The notes below the pieces were generated by a model that was not told where the DNA came from, made no database searches, and worked only from the letters and a program-made list of their open reading frames with translations. Of a stretch of DNA of 64,000 nucleotides, positions 42,566 through 51,008 are shown piece by piece. The DNA is from Streptomyces spinosisporus (GTDB lineage Bacteria; Actinomycetota; Actinomycetes; Streptomycetales; Streptomycetaceae), in NCBI RefSeq assembly GCF_022698145.1, contig NZ_JALDAX010000010.1, forward strand, positions 124,001 through 188,000, read 5' to 3'. Made by a program: the position numbers and the translations under genes. The first letter of the stretch is position 1. Every line of letters begins with the position of its first letter.

Positions 42566-43150
42566 ATGCGCAAGCTCACCTACTTCATCGCCTGCTCCAT
42601 CGACGGGTTCATCGGGGATCCGGACGGCGACGCCTCGTCCATGTACGCCTTCGTGGACGAGGAGTTCTTCGCGTTCCTCACGACGGAGTACCCCGAGACC
42701 CTGCCCACCCACGGCCGCCGCCCGCTCGGCCTGGACGACCTGCCGAACAAGCGCTTCGACACGATCGTCCAGGGCCGGGCCAGCTACGACGTCGCGCTGC
42801 GCGAGGGCATCACCAGCCCCTACGCCCATATGCGCCAGTACGTGGCCTCGCGCACCCTCAAGACGTCACCGGACCCGGACGTCGAGATCATCGCGGAGGA
42901 CGTGGTGGGCCGGGTCCGCGCGCTGAAGGCGGAGGACGGCGATCTCGGCGTGTACCTGTGCGGCGGCTCCCAGCTCGCCGGTGAACTGCTCGACGAGATC
43001 GACGAGTTGGTCATCAAGACATATCCGCAGGTGTACGGCTCCGGCATGCCGATGTTCGGCAGCGGCTTCGCGATCACCGACTTCACGCTGGAGTCGGTGC
43101 GCACGTTCAAGAACGGCGCTCTCGTCCGCACCTACGCACGCAAGCGCTGA
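42566..43150 (+). CDS. Dihydrofolate reductase-like (RibD C-terminal) family protein
   Basis: A 194-residue protein of the bacterial DHFR-like/RibD-C reductase family. It starts with MRKLTYFIACSIDGFIG and has the NADPH-binding GVYLCGGSQLAGELL and a C-terminal strand-rich part. Real substrates are unknown for most members. ATG 42566 follows a GAAGGAG site. Confidence 0.8.
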   Translation: MRKLTYFIACSIDGFIGDPDGDASSMYAFVDEEFFAFLTTEYPETLPTHGRRPLGLDDLPNKRFDTIVQGRASYDVALREGITSPYAHMRQYVASRTLKTSPDPDVEIIAEDVVGRVRALKAEDGDLGVYLCGGSQLAGELLDEIDELVIKTYPQVYGSGMPMFGSGFAITDFTLESVRTFKNGALVRTYARKR

Positions 43151-43168
43151 CCGGCCTACGCTGAAGGC

Positions 43169-43420
43169 ATGGACAGCTCTGAGCACGTCTGTCCGGTGTG
43201 CGGACAGCCCGTGGAGACCGTCATCAGGCGTTACAAGACGCTGGGTGCGTGGGTCCCGCGCTGGGTGGCGGGTCCCTGCCGCAATCGCTCGTGCGAGGCC
43301 TACGTCCCCAAGGACCAGGACGAGGACCCGGACCAGGACCCGGGGGTCCGGCAGCGCCCCGCCGGCTCCGGCGCCGGGGCCGGTGAGGAGCCCGAGGAGA
43401 CGGCCCCGCAGACATCCTGA
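43169..43420 (+). CDS. Small zinc-ribbon-like protein
   Basis: An 83-residue protein. Four cysteines in CPVCG (8-12) and PCRNRSC (36-42) suit a zinc ribbon; the C-terminal half is disordered and acidic. I recognise no function. It starts 18 bp after the DHFR-like stop. Confidence 0.6.
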   Translation: MDSSEHVCPVCGQPVETVIRRYKTLGAWVPRWVAGPCRNRSCEAYVPKDQDEDPDQDPGVRQRPAGSGAGAGEEPEETAPQTS

Positions 43421-43561
43421 ACGGCACGTCGCGGCACGTCGCAAAGATCGTGAACTTCGCGTCGAGAATTTCCCGAACCCGGTGTCGAGAATCCCGGCCC
43501 GGCTCCGACGTCCCCCGTGAGAGCCGCCCCTGACGGGCGGCGAGAGCGAAGGAGTCAAGCG

Positions 43562-43975
43562 ATGAAGTACCTGGTCATGGTGCAGGGCACGCAGGCGGAC
43601 TACGAGGCCATGCAGGGGAAGGCCAACGAGCACTCCCCGGCCTGGAGCCAGGAGGACATCCAGGCCATGTACGCCTTCATGGGCGCCCTCAACAACGACC
43701 TCGCCGAGAGCGGCGAGATGGTCGACGGACAGGGCCTGACCGAGCCGGCCAGGACCCGTCTGGTGGGCCCCGGCGACGGCGGCAAGAGCGTGATCACGGA
43801 CGGGCCGTACAGTGAGACCAAGGAACTGCTGGCCGGCTACTGGGTCCTGGACTGCGCGAGCCTGGAGCGCGTCACGGAGATCGCCGAGCGCATCCTGCAG
43901 TGCCCCCAGCCCGCCGGGGCGCCCACCTACCCCGTGGTGATCCGGCCCATCGCCGACGGTTCCGCGGACGTGTGA
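43562..43975 (+). CDS. YCII-related (DGPF) protein
   Basis: A 137-residue YCII-like protein. The DGPF signature appears as TDGPYSETKELLAGYWVLD. DGPF proteins are encoded beside ECF42 sigma factors and are thought to be their regulated or cognate partners. The start follows a GAAGGAG site and the stop overlaps the sigma factor start (GTGA), so translation is coupled. Confidence 0.88.
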   Translation: MKYLVMVQGTQADYEAMQGKANEHSPAWSQEDIQAMYAFMGALNNDLAESGEMVDGQGLTEPARTRLVGPGDGGKSVITDGPYSETKELLAGYWVLDCASLERVTEIAERILQCPQPAGAPTYPVVIRPIADGSADV

Positions 43976-45255
43976 GCGGTCGCCGGCGTCCGGGCGCACC
44001 CATGGACGAGCACGCCGATGTCGAGGACCTGCTGCGCCTGCACGCGCCGCAGGTCCTCGGCGCGCTGGTGCGGCGGTACGGGCACTTCGACGCCGCCGAG
44101 GACGCCGTACAGGAGGCGCTGCTGGCGGCGGCCGGGCAGTGGCCGTCGGCTGGTGTGCCGGACAACCCGCGGGGCTGGCTGATCAAGGTGGCCTCGCGGC
44201 GGCTGACCGACGCGCTGCGCTCGGAGGAGGCGCGGCGGGCGCGGGAGGAGCGGGCGGCGGCGCTGACTCCGCGGTGGGGGCACCTGCCGGGTCCGTGGGG
44301 GGCCGGGGGAGCGCTGACGGCACCGCCGCCGGACGTGGACCGGGCGCCGCGCGAGGACGACACCCTCAGCCTGCTGTTCCTGTGCTGCCATCCCGACCTC
44401 ACCCCGCCCGCCCAGATCGCGCTCACCCTGCGCGCGGTCGGCGGACTGACGACGGCGGAGATCGCCCGCGCGTATCTGGTCCCCGAGGCGACGATGGCGC
44501 AGCGCATCAGCCGGGCCAAGCAGAAGGTGCGCGGGGTGCGCTTCGGGCGGCCGGACAGCTGGGAGACGCGGCTGCCCGCGGTGCTGCACACGCTGTACCT
44601 GATCTTCAACGAGGGCTATACGGCGACGTCGGGGGCGAGTCTGCAGCGCCGTGAACTGGCCGGTGAGGCGGTCCGGTTGGCCCGTACCGTCCAGCGGCTG
44701 CTGCCCCACGACGGCGAGGTGGCCGGGCTGCTGGCCCTGATGCTGCTCACCGACGCCCGCCGCGACGCGCGCACCGGTCCGCGCGGCGAACTCGTGCCCC
44801 TCGACGAACAGGACCGCGATCGCTGGGACAAGGCCGCGATCGAGGAGGGCGTCGCACTGGTCACCTCGGCCCTGTCCCGCGGCCGCGCGGGCCCCTACCA
44901 GGTGCGCGCGGCCATCGCCGCCGTGCACGACGAGGCGCCGTCGGCGGACGCGACCGACTGGGAGGAGATCCTGGGTCTCTACGACGTGCTGGTCCGCCTC
45001 GTCCCGGGCCCCGTCGAACGCCTCAACCGCGCCGTGGCCGTCGCGATGGTCCACGGCCCCCACGCCGGCCTCGCCGAACTGACCCATCTGCAACCGGAGT
45101 TGGGCCACCGCCTCGACGCCACCCGCGCCCACCTCCTGGAACGCGCCGGCGCCCACAAAGAGGCCCGCGCCGCCTACGAGTCGGCAGCCGAGAAAACCCT
45201 GAGCCTGCCCGAGAAGAGGTATCTGCGGGGGCGGGCGGCGCGGTTGGGGGCGTAG
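43972..45255 (+). CDS. ECF42-type RNA polymerase sigma factor
   Basis: A 427-residue sigma factor with a long C-terminal extension. Region 2 (VEDLLRLHAPQVLGALVRRYGHFDAAEDAVQEAL) and region 4 (PAQIALTLRAVGGLTTAEIARAYLVPEATMAQRI) are clear. Beyond these is the C-terminal domain (TLYLIFNEGYTATSG to YLRGRAARLG) with TPR-like helices that is typical of the ECF42 group and needed for its activity. There is no anti-sigma gene, as usual for the group. GTG 43972 overlaps the DGPF stop; ATG 44002 is an alternative. Confidence 0.9.
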   Translation: MSGRRRPGAPMDEHADVEDLLRLHAPQVLGALVRRYGHFDAAEDAVQEALLAAAGQWPSAGVPDNPRGWLIKVASRRLTDALRSEEARRAREERAAALTPRWGHLPGPWGAGGALTAPPPDVDRAPREDDTLSLLFLCCHPDLTPPAQIALTLRAVGGLTTAEIARAYLVPEATMAQRISRAKQKVRGVRFGRPDSWETRLPAVLHTLYLIFNEGYTATSGASLQRRELAGEAVRLARTVQRLLPHDGEVAGLLALMLLTDARRDARTGPRGELVPLDEQDRDRWDKAAIEEGVALVTSALSRGRAGPYQVRAAIAAVHDEAPSADATDWEEILGLYDVLVRLVPGPVERLNRAVAVAMVHGPHAGLAELTHLQPELGHRLDATRAHLLERAGAHKEARAAYESAAEKTLSLPEKRYLRGRAARLGA

Positions 45256-45266
45256 GGCCCCCGGAC

Positions 45267-46004
45267 CTAGTGCGGCAACCTGCCCGTCTGTGGGTCGCGG
45301 CCCGTCAAGCAGTATGTGCTGCCCGTCGGGTCCTGCATCACCGTCCAGTGGGGGCCGTTGGTGATGTGCTTCGCGCCGAGGTGTTCGTGGGTGGTGCGGG
45401 TTGTCGTGATGTCGGTGCAGGCGAGGTCGAGGTGGGCGGTGGTGGGGCGTTCCTCGCCGACGCGTTGGAGGAGGACGCGGACGGGCAGGCCGGGTGGGGG
45501 TGCGAGGACGTGGAACTCGGGGAGCGCGCCGGGGAGGGACCGCCAGTCGGGCAACAGGGCGCTCCAGAAGGCGATTTCGGCGTCGTAGCGGGAAGGGGCG
45601 ATGTCGATGCAGATCTGGTCGAGGCGGCTGCCGTGCACGACGGGCGGCCGGACCGACTCCCCCTGCCAGGGCACGGCGCAGAACAACTGGCCTGCGGGGG
45701 AACGCAGGACGACCAGGTCCGCTTGATCGGCGACCGCCTCGGCCCCGAGACGCAGGGCCGCCTCGGCGAACCCCGCAACGTCGTCCATGCACAGGTCCAG
45801 ATGCGCACCCCCCGGACCCGAAGCGACCCCCTGCAGCTTGAGACAGGCGTCCGCCCCCTCGGGCACGAGCCTCGCGAACTCCTTGTGTTCACCCCGCACT
45901 TCGGACAGCCGCGTGCCCGTGACGGCGGTCCAGAACTCACCGGCCGCACCGAACACGTCGGCCGGACGGTCGATGAAGGCGCAGACCCAGCGAACCTGCC
46001 TCAT
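45267..46004 (-). CDS. Double-domain glyoxalase/VOC-family protein
   Basis: A 245-residue protein with two VOC (vicinal oxygen chelate) repeats. Each has paired beta-alpha-beta units (AHLDLCMDDVAGFAEAALRLGAE in the first; AHLDLACTDITTTRTTHEHLGAK in the second). These act on small molecules or bind antibiotics; metal ligands cannot be fixed by eye. Its start overlaps the upstream VOC stop (ATGA). Confidence 0.78.
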   Translation of the reverse strand: MRQVRWVCAFIDRPADVFGAAGEFWTAVTGTRLSEVRGEHKEFARLVPEGADACLKLQGVASGPGGAHLDLCMDDVAGFAEAALRLGAEAVADQADLVVLRSPAGQLFCAVPWQGESVRPPVVHGSRLDQICIDIAPSRYDAEIAFWSALLPDWRSLPGALPEFHVLAPPPGLPVRVLLQRVGEERPTTAHLDLACTDITTTRTTHEHLGAKHITNGPHWTVMQDPTGSTYCLTGRDPQTGRLPH

Positions 46005-46414
46005 CCCGCGCGTTCCATGAACCGCAGCATGTTCCCCGCCGGATCGCGGAACGCGCAGTCCCGGACGCCGTACGGCATGTCCGTGGGCTCCTGGAGCACC
46101 TCGGCGCCCGAGGCCCGCACGCGCGCGAAGAGGGCGTCGCAGTCCTCGGTGGTGAAGTTGACCGCGCGCAGCACGCCCTTGGCCAGCAACTGCTCCATGG
46201 CCTCACGGTCGGCGGGCGAGAGGTCGGGGTTCGCCGCGGGCGGCTCGAGCACGATCGACACGTCAGGCTGCAGCGGCGACCCGACGGTCGTCCACCGCAT
46301 GCCCTCGTACTTGACGTCGTTGCGGATCTCCAGACCCAGGACGTCGCAGTAGAAGGCGATCGCCTTGTCGTGGTCGTCGACGGCGATGAAACAGTTGTTC
46401 AGTTTCAGGTCCAT
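46001..46414 (-). CDS. VOC-family protein
   Basis: A 137-residue single VOC domain: FIAVDDHDKAIAFYCDVLGLEI at the N-terminus and YGVRDCAFRDPAGNMLRF at the C-terminus. Such proteins may be dioxygenases, lyases or binding proteins. It lies between the AraC regulator and the double-VOC gene, all on one strand. Confidence 0.8.
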   Translation of the reverse strand: MDLKLNNCFIAVDDHDKAIAFYCDVLGLEIRNDVKYEGMRWTTVGSPLQPDVSIVLEPPAANPDLSPADREAMEQLLAKGVLRAVNFTTEDCDALFARVRASGAEVLQEPTDMPYGVRDCAFRDPAGNMLRFMERAG

Positions 46415-46441
46415 GGGTCCAACCTAAGGTCGATACCGGCG

Positions 46442-46837
46442 TCACGCCCGCCTCGGACGCGTGTACGCGCGCACCACGCACGGCGGGATCTCGGCGCTCT
46501 CCTCGTGCGACCGCGCCCGGTAGGAACTCGGCGTCTCCCCGACCAGTTCGGTGAAGCGCGCGCTGAACGACCCGAGCGAGGTGCAGCCCACCGCCATGCA
46601 GACCTCCGTCACCGTCATGTCGCCGCGGCGCAGCAGGGTCTTGGCCCGTTCGACCCGGCGTGTCATGAGATAGCTGTACGGCGTCTCGCCGTAGGCGTCC
46701 CGGAAGCTGCGCTGGAAGTGGCCCGCCGACATCAGCGCGGTGCGCGCGAGGGCGGAGACGTCCAGGGGCTCGGCGTACTCGCGGTCCATGCGGTCGCGCG
46801 CCCTGCGCAGCCGTACCAGATCCTCACGGTTCACCAC
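46442..46837 (-). CDS. AraC-family regulator, DNA-binding domain only
   Basis: A 131-residue stand-alone AraC double helix-turn-helix (ALARTALMSAGHFQRSFRDAYGETPYSYLMTRRVERAK, then VTEVCMAVGCTSLGSFSARFTELVGETPSSYR). No ligand domain. It is upstream of the two VOC genes on the same strand and is likely their regulator. Confidence 0.85.
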   Translation of the reverse strand: MVNREDLVRLRRARDRMDREYAEPLDVSALARTALMSAGHFQRSFRDAYGETPYSYLMTRRVERAKTLLRRGDMTVTEVCMAVGCTSLGSFSARFTELVGETPSSYRARSHEESAEIPPCVVRAYTRPRRA

Positions 46838-46936
46838 ATCAGCATCGCACGGTCCTCACCCGCCGGGTGCCCGGACCTGGCAGGCCCTTTGCCTCCGGTT
46901 CGCCCGCCGTACAAAAGCGCTTGCTCCCATGAGGGA

Positions 46937-48091
46937 ATGGACCACATCACGTTCCTCGTGGCGGTCGTGATCGTCACCGCTCTCGCTTTCGACTTCACCA
47001 ACGGTTTCCACGACACCGCGAACGCGATGGCCACGTCCATCGCCACCGGAGCCCTCAAGCCGAAGGTCGCCGTCCTCATCAGCGGGGTCCTCAACATCGT
47101 CGGTGCGTTCCTGTCCACCGAGGTCGCCAAGACGATCTCCGGCGGCATCGTCGACGACACACTCGTCACCCCGGGGATGATCTTCGCGGGGCTGATCGGG
47201 GCGATCCTGTGGAACCTGCTGACCTGGCTGGTCGGGCTGCCGTCCAGCTCCTCGCACGCCCTGTTCGGCGGGCTGATCGGCGCCGTGTGGGTCGGCGCGG
47301 GCGCCGACGCCGTGCACTTCGACAAGGTGGTCGACAAGGTGCTGATCCCCGCCCTCGCCTCGCCGCTCGTGGCGGGCGTGGCGGCGCTGATCGCCACCTA
47401 CTTCGCGTACCGGCTCACCACGCGGGCCCGCAGGAAGTCGGTCACCAAGGGCTTCAGGATCGGCCAGATCGGCTCCGCCTCGCTGGTCTCCCTCGCGCAC
47501 GGCACGAACGATGCGCAGAAGACCATGGGCATCATCACGCTGACCCTGATCTCCGCGGGCGCGCTCGACCACGACGCGGGCCCGCCGGTGTGGGTGATCG
47601 CCACCGCCGGTCTCGCCATCGGCCTGGGCACCTACCTCGGCGGCTGGCGGATCATCCGCACGATGGGCAAGGGCCTCACCGAGATCGAGTCCCCGCAGGG
47701 CTTCGCCGCCGAGACGGCCTCCACGGCCGTCATCCTGACCTCCGCCCACCTCGGCTTCGCCCTGTCCACCACGCAGGTCGCCTCCGGCTCCATCCTCGGC
47801 GCGGGTCTCGGCCGGCGGCTGGCGGAGGTCCGCTGGGGCGTCGCGGGACGCATGGTGGCCGCCTGGCTGATCACGCTGCCCTGCGCCGCTCTGGTCGGCG
47901 GCGTCTCGGCGAGCGTCGTCAAGCACGGCGGCACGTTCGGCACCGTCGTGGTCGCGCTGGTGGGCGCCGCGCTCGCCGCGGGCATCGTCCTGCTCTCGCG
48001 CCGCAACCCGGTGCACGCCGACAACGTCAACGACCACCACGAGGTCGCCATCCGCACCGCACCGCCGGCCGGCGTCGGCACGGCGGCCTGA
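46937..48091 (+). CDS. pit: Low-affinity inorganic phosphate transporter (Pit)
   Basis: A 384-residue PiT-family transporter. Signature halves DFTNGFHDTANAMATSIATGAL and SLAHGTNDAQKTMGIITLTL are present, with about 10 helices. It takes up phosphate (metal-phosphate) with protons. ATG 46937 gives a normal N-terminus. Followed by a small membrane protein and PPK2, a phosphate-polyphosphate grouping. Confidence 0.9.
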   Translation: MDHITFLVAVVIVTALAFDFTNGFHDTANAMATSIATGALKPKVAVLISGVLNIVGAFLSTEVAKTISGGIVDDTLVTPGMIFAGLIGAILWNLLTWLVGLPSSSSHALFGGLIGAVWVGAGADAVHFDKVVDKVLIPALASPLVAGVAALIATYFAYRLTTRARRKSVTKGFRIGQIGSASLVSLAHGTNDAQKTMGIITLTLISAGALDHDAGPPVWVIATAGLAIGLGTYLGGWRIIRTMGKGLTEIESPQGFAAETASTAVILTSAHLGFALSTTQVASGSILGAGLGRRLAEVRWGVAGRMVAAWLITLPCAALVGGVSASVVKHGGTFGTVVVALVGAALAAGIVLLSRRNPVHADNVNDHHEVAIRTAPPAGVGTAA

Positions 48092-48107
48092 GGCAGGGAG
48101 GGTTTTG

Positions 48108-48356
48108 ATGGATCTGGACTGGAGCGCGCTGGGCCAGGTGACCGCCGTGAGCATCGCGGTCACCGTCGCGGTGGTGGTCGTCTTCGCCCTCGGCGTCCTC
48201 GGCCTCGCCCGCTACGAGGGCGCACGCGAGGAGGGCGCGCACGAGGACGGGGGCGGCACGTCGTCCCTCGGCGCGGCCCAGGCGGGCCTGTGCTTCCTGG
48301 CGTGCGCGGCCGTGGTGGCGTACGGCATCTACCTGATCGTGCCTCAGTTCCACTGA
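48108..48356 (+). CDS. Small two-helix membrane protein of the pit operon
   Basis: An 82-residue protein with two hydrophobic segments (VTAVSIAVTVAVVVVFALGVLGLA and AAQAGLCFLACAAVVAYGIYLIV) and a charged loop. ATG 48108, 16 bp past pit. No known family function; probably an accessory of the transporter. Confidence 0.65.
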   Translation: MDLDWSALGQVTAVSIAVTVAVVVVFALGVLGLARYEGAREEGAHEDGGGTSSLGAAQAGLCFLACAAVVAYGIYLIVPQFH

Positions 48357-48381
48357 GCCGCCGAGCTGCTGAGGAGAACGG

Positions 48382-49284
48382 ATGACGACGCCGGACCTGC
48401 TGTCCGACCTGGCCGACCTGAAGGTCGACTACAGCGACCCCGACGACCCCGTGCTCATCCGCCCCGACGGGTCCCCGATCGACACCTGGCGGGAGAACTA
48501 CCCGTACCCGCAGCGCATGGAGCGCAAAGAGTACGAGTGGCACAAGCGGCTGCAGCAGATCGAACTGCTGAAGCTGCAGAGCTGGATCAAGGAGACGGGA
48601 CGCCGGATCGTCATCGTCTTCGAGGGGCGGGACGCGGCCGGCAAGGGCGGCACCATCAAGCGCTTCACCGAGCACCTCAATCCGCGGGGCGCCCGGGTGG
48701 TGGCGCTGGAGAAGCCGACCGAGCGCGAGAGCGGTCAGTGGTACTTCCAGCGGTACGTGCAGCATCTGCCGACCGCGGGCGAGATCGTGATGTTCGACCG
48801 GTCCTGGTACAACCGGGCCGGCGTCGAGCGGGTCATGGGCTTCTGCTCGGACGACGAGTACCGGCGCTTCATGCGCCAGGCACCGGCGTTCGAGCGGATG
48901 CTCGTGGACGACGGCATCGATCTGGTGAAGTTCTGGTTCTCGGTCTCGCAGGGCGAGCAGCGCACCCGCTTCACCATCCGTCAGGTCGACCCTGTACGGC
49001 AGTGGAAGCTCAGCCCCATGGACCTGGCGTCCCTGGACCGCTGGGACGACTACACCACCGCGAAGGTCGCCATGTTCCGCGAGACGGACACGGAGCACGC
49101 GCCGTGGACGGTGGTGAAGAGCAACGACAAGAAGCGGGCCCGGGTCGAGGCCATGCGCAGCGTGCTGGCCCGCTTCGCCTACTCCGACAAGGACGAGGAG
49201 GTCGTCGGCAGCCCGGACCCACGGATCGTGGGCGCGGCGGCTGGGCTTCTGGAGGCGGGGGAGGACGACCACGCGAGCGGGTAG
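48382..49284 (+). CDS. ppk2: Polyphosphate kinase 2
   Basis: A 300-residue class I PPK2. Walker A EGRDAAGKGG (81-90), Walker B-like FDRSWYNRAGVE (138-149) and the lid RQVDPVRQWKLSPMDL are intact. PPK2 enzymes transfer phosphate between polyphosphate and nucleoside diphosphates. The operon position beside a Pit phosphate transporter links phosphate import to polyphosphate metabolism. A strong terminator follows. Confidence 0.92.
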   Translation: MTTPDLLSDLADLKVDYSDPDDPVLIRPDGSPIDTWRENYPYPQRMERKEYEWHKRLQQIELLKLQSWIKETGRRIVIVFEGRDAAGKGGTIKRFTEHLNPRGARVVALEKPTERESGQWYFQRYVQHLPTAGEIVMFDRSWYNRAGVERVMGFCSDDEYRRFMRQAPAFERMLVDDGIDLVKFWFSVSQGEQRTRFTIRQVDPVRQWKLSPMDLASLDRWDDYTTAKVAMFRETDTEHAPWTVVKSNDKKRARVEAMRSVLARFAYSDKDEEVVGSPDPRIVGAAAGLLEAGEDDHASG

Positions 49285-49286
49285 GA

Positions 49287-49332
49287 ACCCCGAAGGGGCC
49301 CGGCCGGCTTCCCGGCCGGGCCCCTTCGGGGT
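49287..49332. terminator. Long perfect hairpin after ppk2
   Basis: ACCCCGAAGGGGCCCGGCCG and its complement, separated by a short GCTTCC-type loop, form a stem of about 20 bp. It starts 3 bp past the ppk2 stop and can also serve the converging sodN transcript 67 bp away. Confidence 0.88.
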
Positions 49333-49399
49333 GCCCGTGGACCTGCGATGGTGCACCGATCGCGGGTCCTGGCGAACAGGCCGCGGTTCAGGCCGTCGT

Positions 49400-49795
49400 T
49401 CAGGCCTTCTTGGTCTCCCAGAAGATCTTGTCGATCTGGGCGATGTAGTCCAGAGCCTTCTGGCCGGTCGCCGGGTCGGTCGAGCCCTTGGCGGCCGACA
49501 GGGCCTTCAGGGTGTCGTTGACCAGCTGGTGCAGCTCCGGGTACTTCTCGAAGTGCGGGGGCTTGAAGTAGTCGCTCCAGAGCACGGAAACGTGGTGCTT
49601 CGCGAGCTCGGCGCGCTGCTCCTTGATGACGGTGGCACGCGCCTGGAAGTGCGGGTCGTCGTTGCCGGCCATCTTTTCCTGGACGGCCTTCACGGACTCC
49701 GCCTCGATGCGGGCCTGGGCCGGGTCATACACGCCGCAGGGCAGGTCGCAGTGCGCGCTGACCTTGACCTTGGGGGCAAACAGGCGGGAAAGCAT
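49400..49795 (-). CDS. sodN: Nickel superoxide dismutase precursor
   Basis: A 131-residue NiSOD. The propeptide MLSRLFAPKVKVSA (1-14) precedes the nickel hook H15-C16-D-L-P-C20-G-V-Y23. After removal of the propeptide, the His1 amine and the Cys thiolates bind Ni. It destroys superoxide in the cytoplasm or outside the cell. Cleavage needs SodX, encoded divergently at 49941. Expression is expected to depend on nickel through the Fur-family regulator Nur; I could not spot a sure Nur box in the 145-bp gap. Confidence 0.97.
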   Translation of the reverse strand: MLSRLFAPKVKVSAHCDLPCGVYDPAQARIEAESVKAVQEKMAGNDDPHFQARATVIKEQRAELAKHHVSVLWSDYFKPPHFEKYPELHQLVNDTLKALSAAKGSTDPATGQKALDYIAQIDKIFWETKKA

Positions 49796-49940
49796 GAAGC
49801 ATTCCTTCCTCGTGATCGTCTTCTCAGGTGCGACATTACTCCCTGCAGGAGCCGAATTCTCGAGTGCCCCCATGGGCTTAGGACAAAAGTCCGGGGTGAA
49901 ACTGAGACTGGTGGAGGAACGTACCGGGGAGGTGCCGGGA

Positions 49941-50375
49941 ATGCCGGAGCTGTCGCAGGACACCGAGCGTGGGAGGGCGCTGCTGCCCTTCGGGACGGCC
50001 GAGGTGACCGGCCCGTCCATGGTGCCCACGCTCCACCACGGGGACCGTCTCGTGGTGCATTACGGGGCCAGGATCAGGCCCGGGGACGTCGTGGTCCTGC
50101 GCCATCCCTTCCAGCAGGACCTGCTCGTCGTCAAGCGCGCGGTGGAGCGCCGTGAGGGCGGCTGGTGGGTGCTCGGCGACAACGCCTACGCGGGCGGCGA
50201 CAGCACCGACTACGGGACGGTCCCGGAGGACCTGGTCCTGGGCAAGGTGCGCTTTCGCTACCGTCCGCTCGGGGACGATCAGCGCTCGCCGTTCGCGCTC
50301 GCCCGCTGGGCGCTGTCGGCGGCCAGGCCCGTGCTGCCCGACCGGTCGGCCTCCAGGCGCTTGCGGGCGCGGTAG
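49941..50375 (+). CDS. sodX: Nickel-type superoxide dismutase maturation protease SodX
   Basis: A 144-residue S26 signal-peptidase-like protease that removes the SodN propeptide. Nucleophile Ser26 is in VTGPSMVPTL and the general base Lys65 in LLVVKRAVE; GDNAYAGGDS is the conserved box E. ATG 49941 is chosen from GGGGAGG 8 bp upstream; a GTG at 49896 lacks such a site. No transmembrane anchor, fitting cytoplasmic processing. Its last 97 bp overlap the converging CGNR gene. Confidence 0.88.
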   Translation: MPELSQDTERGRALLPFGTAEVTGPSMVPTLHHGDRLVVHYGARIRPGDVVVLRHPFQQDLLVVKRAVERREGGWWVLGDNAYAGGDSTDYGTVPEDLVLGKVRFRYRPLGDDQRSPFALARWALSAARPVLPDRSASRRLRAR

Positions 50376-50908
50376 GCCGCGACGTTGGCGCGGGTCGCGC
50401 AGCGGTCGGAGCAGTAGCGGCGGGAGCGGTTGGTGGAGGTGTCCAGGTAGGCGTTGCGGCAGGGCGAGGCCTCGCACAGGCCCAGGCGGTCGACGCCGTA
50501 CTCGGTGAGGTGGAAGGCCAGGCCCATCGCCGCGATGGCCGCGAAGCCGGCGGTGGCGTTCGACGGGTGGTCCGCCAGGTGCATGTGCCACAGCGGGCGG
50601 CCGTCGTCGTCCCGGTAGTCGTGGCCCGAGATCTGCGGGCTCACCGGGAACTCCAGGAGCAGGGAGTTGAGCAGGTCGACGGCCAGCGTCTCGTCGCCCT
50701 TGTCGGCGGCCTCGAACACGGACCTCAGCCGCGCCCGCACCGAGCGGAAGCGCGTCACGTCGGCGTCGGTGGCGCGGCGGGCCGCCGACTGGTTGGCGCC
50801 GAACATCTCGCGGACGGCCTCGACCGAGGTCAGGGAGTCCTTGCCCCGGGCCGGCTCCTCGCTGTTGACGAGGCGTACGGCATAGTCCGAGTAATAGGCC
50901 AGTTCCAC
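50279..50908 (-). CDS. CGNR zinc-finger (ABATE-type) regulator
   Basis: A 209-residue protein. The N-terminal part is a helical ABATE-like domain; the C-terminal zinc finger reads CEASPCRNAYLDTSTNRSRRYCSDRCATRANVAAYR, close to the CGNR motif. Such proteins are predicted transcription factors. GTG 50908 follows AAGGAC. Its 3' end overlaps sodX by 97 bp in the opposite direction, unusual but consistent with both reading frames being conserved. Confidence 0.82.
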   Translation of the reverse strand: MELAYYSDYAVRLVNSEEPARGKDSLTSVEAVREMFGANQSAARRATDADVTRFRSVRARLRSVFEAADKGDETLAVDLLNSLLLEFPVSPQISGHDYRDDDGRPLWHMHLADHPSNATAGFAAIAAMGLAFHLTEYGVDRLGLCEASPCRNAYLDTSTNRSRRYCSDRCATRANVAAYRARKRLEADRSGSTGLAADSAQRASANGER

Positions 50909-51008
50909 TTGTAGTCCTTACCGAGGCGCTCTATGGTCATGGGCGGGAGGAAGTAACGGCTGCCTACGCTCCCAGGGTATTACGCGGGGGCGGAGAAGAG
51001 GGGACTCC

